From: DATKGN01 sp964385705
GTDB lineage: Bacteria > Patescibacteriota > Microgenomatia > UBA10105 > UBA927
Length of the DNA stretch: 16,364 nucleotides
Direction of reading: 5' to 3'
Assembly (NCBI GenBank): GCA_964385705.1
Contig: CAYLQG010000026.1
Span: forward strand, 1 to 16,364
The position numbers were made by a program, and so were the translations under genes. Numbering within the stretch: the first letter of the stretch is position 1; each line of letters opens with the position of its first letter. Of the stretch, positions 12,802-16,364 are shown piece after piece. Below the pieces are notes generated by a model that did no database searches, was not told the origin of the DNA, and worked only from the letters and a program-made list of their open reading frames with translations.

Positions 12802-13822
12802 TGGAGTTCTGGACTATTTGAAGGACGAAATCCTCGAGGGTCATCCCGTGTGCGCGAATTGACGCTGTCATCGCGTCCCTCGGATCAGGATCAAATCCGG
12901 CGTTCGCATTACCTTCAAGAAAAAACCACGAATGAATATCCGGGTTATAGCGGAGGTCAAAACGGCCGTAATCGCGCATACCCAATGCGTAGAATGCCCG
13001 GATGGCGTCCCGTTTTATCTGAACGTCGATATCCGTATTTAAGCGTCTGGGCGGCGCCTTGAAATAGCAGCTTTTATATACCGGTAAGTGTTTACTCCAT
13101 TTTTCGTCAAAACCGTAGATATTCCACTTATTTCTGACGTTACCCTTAAATTCAATTTCAGCAATCGGAAGCGCGACCGTTTTATTCGGTGTTTCCAATA
13201 TAGTTACCTGCAGCTCTTTCCCGGGAATAAATTCCTCAGCGATTAGCGTTTGTTTATGCTGTTTCCTGAGTCGGGCCACGATTGATTTAAATTGCTTGTA
13301 ATTTTGGGCAATCGATCCGTTTGTGATCCCAATGCTGCAATGTTCGTAAGCGGGCTTGATAATGACGGGATATTTGCTCGGGACGAGCGATTTGCCAATG
13401 CGGTCACTTACTTTTATCACCGAATACTTCGGGGTCGGTAACAGGTTTTTTTCAAAAAGTTTTTTTGATTTTATTTTGTTATTTGACGCTTTTATGCCGT
13501 CAAGATCCGTTCCTGAATGCGGGATGTGAAGGCGCTTGAGAATTTTTGCAATCTGAATTTCCATTGCCTTGCTATCGACGAGGTTGAATACGAAATTTGC
13601 TTTCAATTTCTTGAGTTCCGACAAATCTTCAGGACTCACTTTGATAATCTGTACGTTGAAGCCTTCGTGCAAAAATAATTTGCGCATGTAATGAACAATC
13701 TCGTCCGTCTGATTGTCCACGATAGTATGTTCCTCACTAAAATATTTCGCTGTTATCTTCTTGGGGACGTAGTGATATAAAAGCGCGATGGTTTTTTTCC
13801 TCTTCTTGGCAGTTTTTTTCAT
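12794..13822 (-). CDS. ATP-grasp ligase, D-Ala-D-Ala-ligase-like (second of pair)
   Basis: The 342-residue protein has the three-part Ddl layout. The N-terminal domain (about 10-110) includes FVFNLVDS, where Ddl has 'fn.lhG', and a RLHIPHSGTDLDGI segment. The ATP-grasp fold follows, with K156 in YPVIIKP, a short glycine-poor loop (AYEHCSIGI) and an IAEEFIPGKELQVTIL strand. The metal residues D289, E303 and N305 are in YGRFDLR and FFLEGNANAGFDP. The family joins an acyl-phosphate to an amine. The loop has H-C-S where Ddl usually has G-S-S, and the ending NANAGFDP differs from the usual NT.PG, so the substrate is probably not plain D-Ala-D-Ala. It has its own TTGACA promoter and no Shine-Dalgarno site. 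Confidence 0.88.
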   Translation of the reverse strand: MKKTAKKRKKTIALLYHYVPKKITAKYFSEEHTIVDNQTDEIVHYMRKLFLHEGFNVQIIKVSPEDLSELKKLKANFVFNLVDSKAMEIQIAKILKRLHIPHSGTDLDGIKASNNKIKSKKLFEKNLLPTPKYSVIKVSDRIGKSLVPSKYPVIIKPAYEHCSIGITNGSIAQNYKQFKSIVARLRKQHKQTLIAEEFIPGKELQVTILETPNKTVALPIAEIEFKGNVRNKWNIYGFDEKWSKHLPVYKSCYFKAPPRRLNTDIDVQIKRDAIRAFYALGMRDYGRFDLRYNPDIHSWFFLEGNANAGFDPDPRDAMTASIRAHGMTLEDFVLQIVQNSIN

Positions 13823-13858
13823 TGATATCTCATAGGAGAATAAATTCGGTACATTTTC

Positions 13859-13887
13859 ATTAATGATGATTTTTAAAGATTTGTCAA
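13859..13887 (-). promoter_or_regulatory. Promoter for the second ATP-grasp gene
   Basis: On the minus strand a perfect TTGACA (13882-13887) lies 17 bases from ATTAAT (13859-13864). The -35 box overlaps the TGA stop of the upstream ATP-grasp gene. The leader would be about 30 bases. The second ligase can therefore be made independently of the first. Confidence 0.55.
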
Positions 13888-14927
13888 GTATTCGATTTTA
13901 ATTCAGTGCGGTATCTCACGAGCGCTGTATGAAGAATTTGTTGAATGATATCCGTATAAGTTATTGACAAAGACTGTGCTATCGTGCCGAATGCGTCTTG
14001 CTTTGATAAAGCGGGAAGGGGATTAATCTCCAAAACATAGGGCGTATTGTTGTTGTCGATCCTGAAATCTATTCGGCCGAAATCTTTACAGCCAACAGCT
14101 CTATATGTTTTAAGCGCGTATTGTGTCACGGTTTGGGCAAGTTTCGGCGGCAGATCTGCAGGGCAGCGGTACTGTACGTCATTGGAATAGACGTATCGTC
14201 CGACGAAAATTTTATCATTGACTGACTTTTTCCTAATAAGTATTTCAACGACGGGAAACGCACGCGCAGAATCGCCGTTTCCGATAACGGCAACAGTACA
14301 TTCACGGCCCACAATAAATTCTTCAACGAGCGCGGGCTGATGGTATTGAGAAGTTACGAGAGTAATTTGTTCATTCAACTGGCCAAGATTAGCCACCTTT
14401 GACTTTGCTGTCATACCTTTTGATGAGCCTTCCCATTGGGGTTTAACGATTAACGGAAATTGAAAGCCGGGTATGGTGTCTGATTTAAGTGGTGTTGAAG
14501 TAACGAAATATTTCGGTGTCGGGATTCCATCGGCAATAAGGATTTTTTTGGTAATAACCTTATCCAACGTCAGAGACATCGTTAGTGCGTCTGAACCCAG
14601 GTAGGGAATTCCATAATATTCAAGAATGAGCGGAATTTGCGCTTCGCGATTCCGGCCCGATAAGCCTTCAGCGGTATTAAACACAATATCGACTGTGTTT
14701 TTAACTGTTTCTATATTTCGGAGGAGCTTGGAGAAATTTCCGATGTCGTATATGGTATAACCGCCGGTTTCTAGGCTTTTTTTAATGCCGCGGACAATCG
14801 TTATATTATCAAATTCGCTGTATTTGTCGGGCGGATCGCCGGACGTTAACGCGTAGTCACTTGCGATATCGTATGTAAGTCCGACAATGATTGAATTGTT
14901 TTTCCCATCTATAGATTTACTTTTCAT
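13884..14927 (-). CDS. ATP-grasp ligase, D-Ala-D-Ala-ligase-like (first of pair)
   Basis: The 347-residue protein is closer to classical Ddl than its neighbour. It has an FNTAEGLSGRNREAQIP loop (EGLSGR 87-92, where Ddl has 'HG..GEDG..QG'), GIPYLGSD followed by LTLDKVITKK, and a VKPQWEGSSKG ATP loop (lysine K162). The metal-binding GRIDF (D287) and LEINPLPALS (E300, N302) are also present. This EGL-GRNREAQ type is a known Ddl-like subgroup. I took ATG 14927, with GGTGA nine bases upstream; GTG 14933 is in frame. It ends 62 bp before the second ligase starts and points away from the divergent tRNA-Leu(UAA) unit. Substrates are unknown; an amide or dipeptide product is inferred. Confidence 0.88.
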   Translation of the reverse strand: MKSKSIDGKNNSIIVGLTYDIASDYALTSGDPPDKYSEFDNITIVRGIKKSLETGGYTIYDIGNFSKLLRNIETVKNTVDIVFNTAEGLSGRNREAQIPLILEYYGIPYLGSDALTMSLTLDKVITKKILIADGIPTPKYFVTSTPLKSDTIPGFQFPLIVKPQWEGSSKGMTAKSKVANLGQLNEQITLVTSQYHQPALVEEFIVGRECTVAVIGNGDSARAFPVVEILIRKKSVNDKIFVGRYVYSNDVQYRCPADLPPKLAQTVTQYALKTYRAVGCKDFGRIDFRIDNNNTPYVLEINPLPALSKQDAFGTIAQSLSITYTDIIQQILHTALVRYRTELKSNT

Positions 14928-14969
14928 ATTCACAGTTCACCATATCATATGCACATGATACCGTACAGA

Positions 14970-14978
14970 TGATACAAT
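14970..14978 (+). promoter_or_regulatory. Extended -10 promoter at the tRNA-Leu(UAA) locus
   Basis: TGATACAAT has TACAAT at 14973-14978 and a weak TGCACA 17 bases upstream (14950-14955). Its start, near 14985, comes before the orphan GCCGGGGTG fragment rather than before the real tRNA. Confidence 0.55.
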
Positions 14979-14993
14979 ATGCTGGGGATACAA

Positions 14994-15002
14994 GCCGGGG
15001 TG
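14994..15002 (+). repeat. Orphan 5' fragment of tRNA-Leu(UAA)
   Basis: GCCGGGGTG is the same as the first nine bases of tRNA-Leu(UAA), 55 bases upstream of it, and the next bases diverge. It can pair with CCTCGGC at 15233-15239 in the degenerate 3' copy, with one G-T pair. Nine bases alone is weak; the position and pairing add weight. Confidence 0.45.
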
Positions 15003-15031
15003 CCCTTGGGAGTACCTTAGGATAACAGGAT

Positions 15032-15037
15032 TATAAT
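15032..15037 (+). promoter_or_regulatory. -10 box directly before tRNA-Leu(UAA)
   Basis: A perfect TATAAT ends 11 bases before the tRNA 5' end at 15049, the normal spacing. A matching -35 is not clear. Confidence 0.5.
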
Positions 15038-15048
15038 AAAAATTTATT

Positions 15049-15133
15049 GCCGGGGTGGCGAAATGGTATACGCGCAGGACTTAAAATCCTGTGGTGATTA
15101 AACACCGTGTGGGTTCGAGTCCCACTCTCGGCA
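15049..15133 (+). tRNA. tRNA-Leu (anticodon UAA)
   Basis: This is a class II tRNA of 85 bases. The acceptor GCCGGGG pairs with TCTCGGC using two G-T pairs. The anticodon arm is CAGGA-CTTAAAA-TCCTG with TAA at 34-36, the variable arm contains GGTGATTAAACACC, and the T-arm is GTGGG-TTCGAGT-CCCAC. CCA is not encoded. Confidence 0.94.
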
Positions 15134-15151
15134 CACTTTGGGCGCGATGCG

Positions 15152-15242
15152 CTTGCTCAGTGCAAGGGAGGTGTGTTATGGTTCTGGGTGGGACGAGAAG
15201 TTTATCCCGAGCGAAGTCGAGGGAAGTCTCTCCCTCGGCACC
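15152..15242 (+). pseudogene. Degenerate tRNA-Leu-like 3' copy with hairpins
   Basis: After tRNA-Leu(UAA) there is a CTTGC-TCAGT-GCAAG hairpin (15152-15166) and then a CGAGGGA-AGTCTC-TCCCTCG hairpin (15218-15237). The stretch ends in TCTCCCTCGGCACC (15229-15242), close to a tRNA-Leu T-arm and acceptor 3' strand (TCTCGGCAC in the real gene). Part of it is also read as the N-terminus of the C45 protein if that gene starts at 15178. The similarity is weaker than in the Phe and Leu(CAG) cases. Confidence 0.4.
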
Positions 15243-16248
15243 GATGATAACGCAATTCCCATATCTTGAAGTCAAAGGATCACACAGAGATGTAGGACGG
15301 GCTATTGGCGAAACATTCCGTAATCAAATTTCTTCACGAATCAGTAAGCGTAAAGAGGTCATACCAGATTACGATAGATATATTGAGGCCACGTATCCGT
15401 ACTTTACCGCAACGCTGACATCATTTCCTCAGTTCGTTGATGAAATTACAGGAGTTGCACAGGGTGCAAAAATTTCAGTAACAGATTATTTTTTCCTTAA
15501 TAATCCCGAAGTTTACCCCGATATTGATGATATAGATGGTTCGACGATTCATGAGCATTGCACAACTGTTGTAAGCCGTAATGAATCCGGGCTTATCATG
15601 GGGCATACGGAAGATTGGTTTCCACAGGGGATTGATGACCTTTTTGTGTTAAAAGCCACGGTTGGCGAAATAACATTCCTTTGTCTCGATTATGCGTCAT
15701 ATATAGCGGGTTCTTCTGCTTCACTGAATTCCTTTGGTATTGCGCAGTGTATTAATGATCTTCACGCGAACGCAGAAGTCGGAGTACCCGTATACTTTGC
15801 TGCCCGTGCCGTACTTGAATGTAAAACACGAGAGGAAGTTGAGGAATTACTTTGCACTCATCAATGGGCCTCAGGATTTAATCACGTTGTCGTAAAAGAC
15901 AATGACATCATCGATTTTGAATGTACTGCTCAAGCGGTTAACGTTGACCACGTCGGCGCAAATACGTATGCCCATACAAACCATTTCCTTTCACCTGAAA
16001 TGAGAAAATATGAATCGATGCGGTCCGAAAGCTCCGTGGCGCGCTATGAGTGTGCTTCGCGCCTCGTCAAACCTGATTTACAGTTTTCCGGCATCAAATC
16101 TATATTGGCCGATACATCCAATAAACAATTCCCGATAAATAAACCCGACGATACAATCGCGGCGGTGATTATTGAACCCTGGAAACATCAGCTTTCCGTC
16201 TGCCGTGGTCGTCCGAGCGAAGGCACCTTTGTTTCGTATACCCTTTAG
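15178..16248 (+). CDS. C45-type Ntn hydrolase (isopenicillin-N acyltransferase-like)
   Basis: The 356-residue protein matches the C45/AAT (acyl-CoA:6-aminopenicillanate acyltransferase-like) family. It has an N-terminal KGSHRDVGRAIGE segment, then EHC-T-T (C128), the expected self-cleavage point giving an N-terminal cysteine nucleophile, and SGLIMGHTEDW, the usual '.g.n.Dw' motif. A long Ntn fold follows (NSFGIAQCIND; AYAHTNHFL-like YAHTNHFL). Members hydrolyse or transfer acyl groups on amides. ATG 15178 has the best Shine-Dalgarno site in the window (GGAGG, 6 bases away), but its first 22 residues come from tRNA-like and repeat DNA. ATG 15244, where family similarity begins, is the alternative (C106 then). 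It follows tRNA-Leu and precedes tRNA-Pro; with the ligases and the C39-like gene it suggests amide metabolism. Confidence 0.85.
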   Translation: MVLGGTRSLSRAKSREVSPSAPMITQFPYLEVKGSHRDVGRAIGETFRNQISSRISKRKEVIPDYDRYIEATYPYFTATLTSFPQFVDEITGVAQGAKISVTDYFFLNNPEVYPDIDDIDGSTIHEHCTTVVSRNESGLIMGHTEDWFPQGIDDLFVLKATVGEITFLCLDYASYIAGSSASLNSFGIAQCINDLHANAEVGVPVYFAARAVLECKTREEVEELLCTHQWASGFNHVVVKDNDIIDFECTAQAVNVDHVGANTYAHTNHFLSPEMRKYESMRSESSVARYECASRLVKPDLQFSGIKSILADTSNKQFPINKPDDTIAAVIIEPWKHQLSVCRGRPSEGTFVSYTL

Positions 16249-16252
16249 TTTC

Positions 16253-16261
16253 TGCTACAAT
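16253..16261 (+). promoter_or_regulatory. Extended -10 promoter before tRNA-Pro
   Basis: TGCTACAAT has TG at 16253-16254 and TACAAT at 16256-16261. Transcription would start near 16268, 35 bases before the tRNA. A GGGTC/GACCC stem (16272-16276 and 16288-16292) lies in that leader, between the promoter and the tRNA. Confidence 0.55.
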
Positions 16262-16302
16262 AGTGGCACTTGGGTCGCTTCACCGGTGACCCTTCAGAGA
16301 GG

Positions 16303-16364
16303 CGGGGATTAGTTCAGTTGGCTAGAACGCACGCTTTGGGAGCGTGAGGTCGGCAGTTCAAGTC
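16303..16364 (+). tRNA. tRNA-Pro (anticodon UGG), 3' end outside the window
   Basis: The sequence starts CGGGGAT at 16303 and has the D-arm GTTCAGTTGGCTAGAAC and the anticodon arm CACGC-TTTGGGA-GCGTG, with TGG at 34-36. The start of the T-arm (GCAGTTCAAGTC) is at the window edge. The C1 start is typical of bacterial tRNA-Pro. The 3' strand cannot be checked. Confidence 0.9.

Overview
The window looks like a chromosomal segment of an uncultured, small-genome bacterium, most likely Candidate Phyla Radiation/Patescibacteria. This is inferred from gene style: DUF2061, an LCP protein, a small GIY-YIG protein, few Shine-Dalgarno sites, and tRNAs mostly without encoded CCA. TGA is used as a stop (13884 gene), which argues against recoded code-25 lineages. 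No rRNA or marker gene is present to fix the taxon.

Layout: (1) 1-831, the C-terminal part of a peptide-type solute-binding protein. (2) 853-3979, a minus-strand three-gene MacA/MacB-type exporter (adaptor, ATPase, permease). (3) 4107-7775, plus strand: MFS permease, membrane-anchored polysaccharide deacetylase and LytR-CpsA-Psr protein, a cell-envelope group. (4) 7777-8750, minus strand: an unrecognised protein with a HEPN-like motif, and a GIY-YIG protein. (5) 8799-9650, tRNA-Gln, -Gly and -Phe among degenerate tRNA copies and hairpins. (6) 9706-11498, DUF2061 and a multi-pass GT-C glycosyltransferase. (7) 11575-12099, tRNA-Val, tRNA-Leu(GAG) and tRNA-Leu(CAG), again with degenerate copies. 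(8) 12199-16248, a C39-like cysteine peptidase, two D-Ala-D-Ala-ligase-like ATP-grasp enzymes, tRNA-Leu(UAA) and a C45-type Ntn acyltransferase/peptidase. (9) 16303 to the end, tRNA-Pro, cut by the window edge.

Two things stand out. First, complete tRNA genes (Leu-CAG, Phe, Leu-UAA) each lie between an orphan tRNA 5' fragment upstream and a degenerate 3' fragment downstream. The outer fragments' acceptor strands can pair with each other. A promoter-like box lies just before the orphan 5' fragment. In two copies (next to Gln and Phe) the tRNA sequence is split exactly by a 61- or 65-nt insert built of one large and one small hairpin. I know of no described element of this form.

Second, the ATP-grasp pair with two different cysteine-nucleophile hydrolase families looks like a peptide or amide metabolite pathway: ligases make amide bonds, and C39-like and C45 enzymes trim or transfer. 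The tRNA coordinates and promoter boxes come from reading the sequence by hand. Functions are family-level inference.
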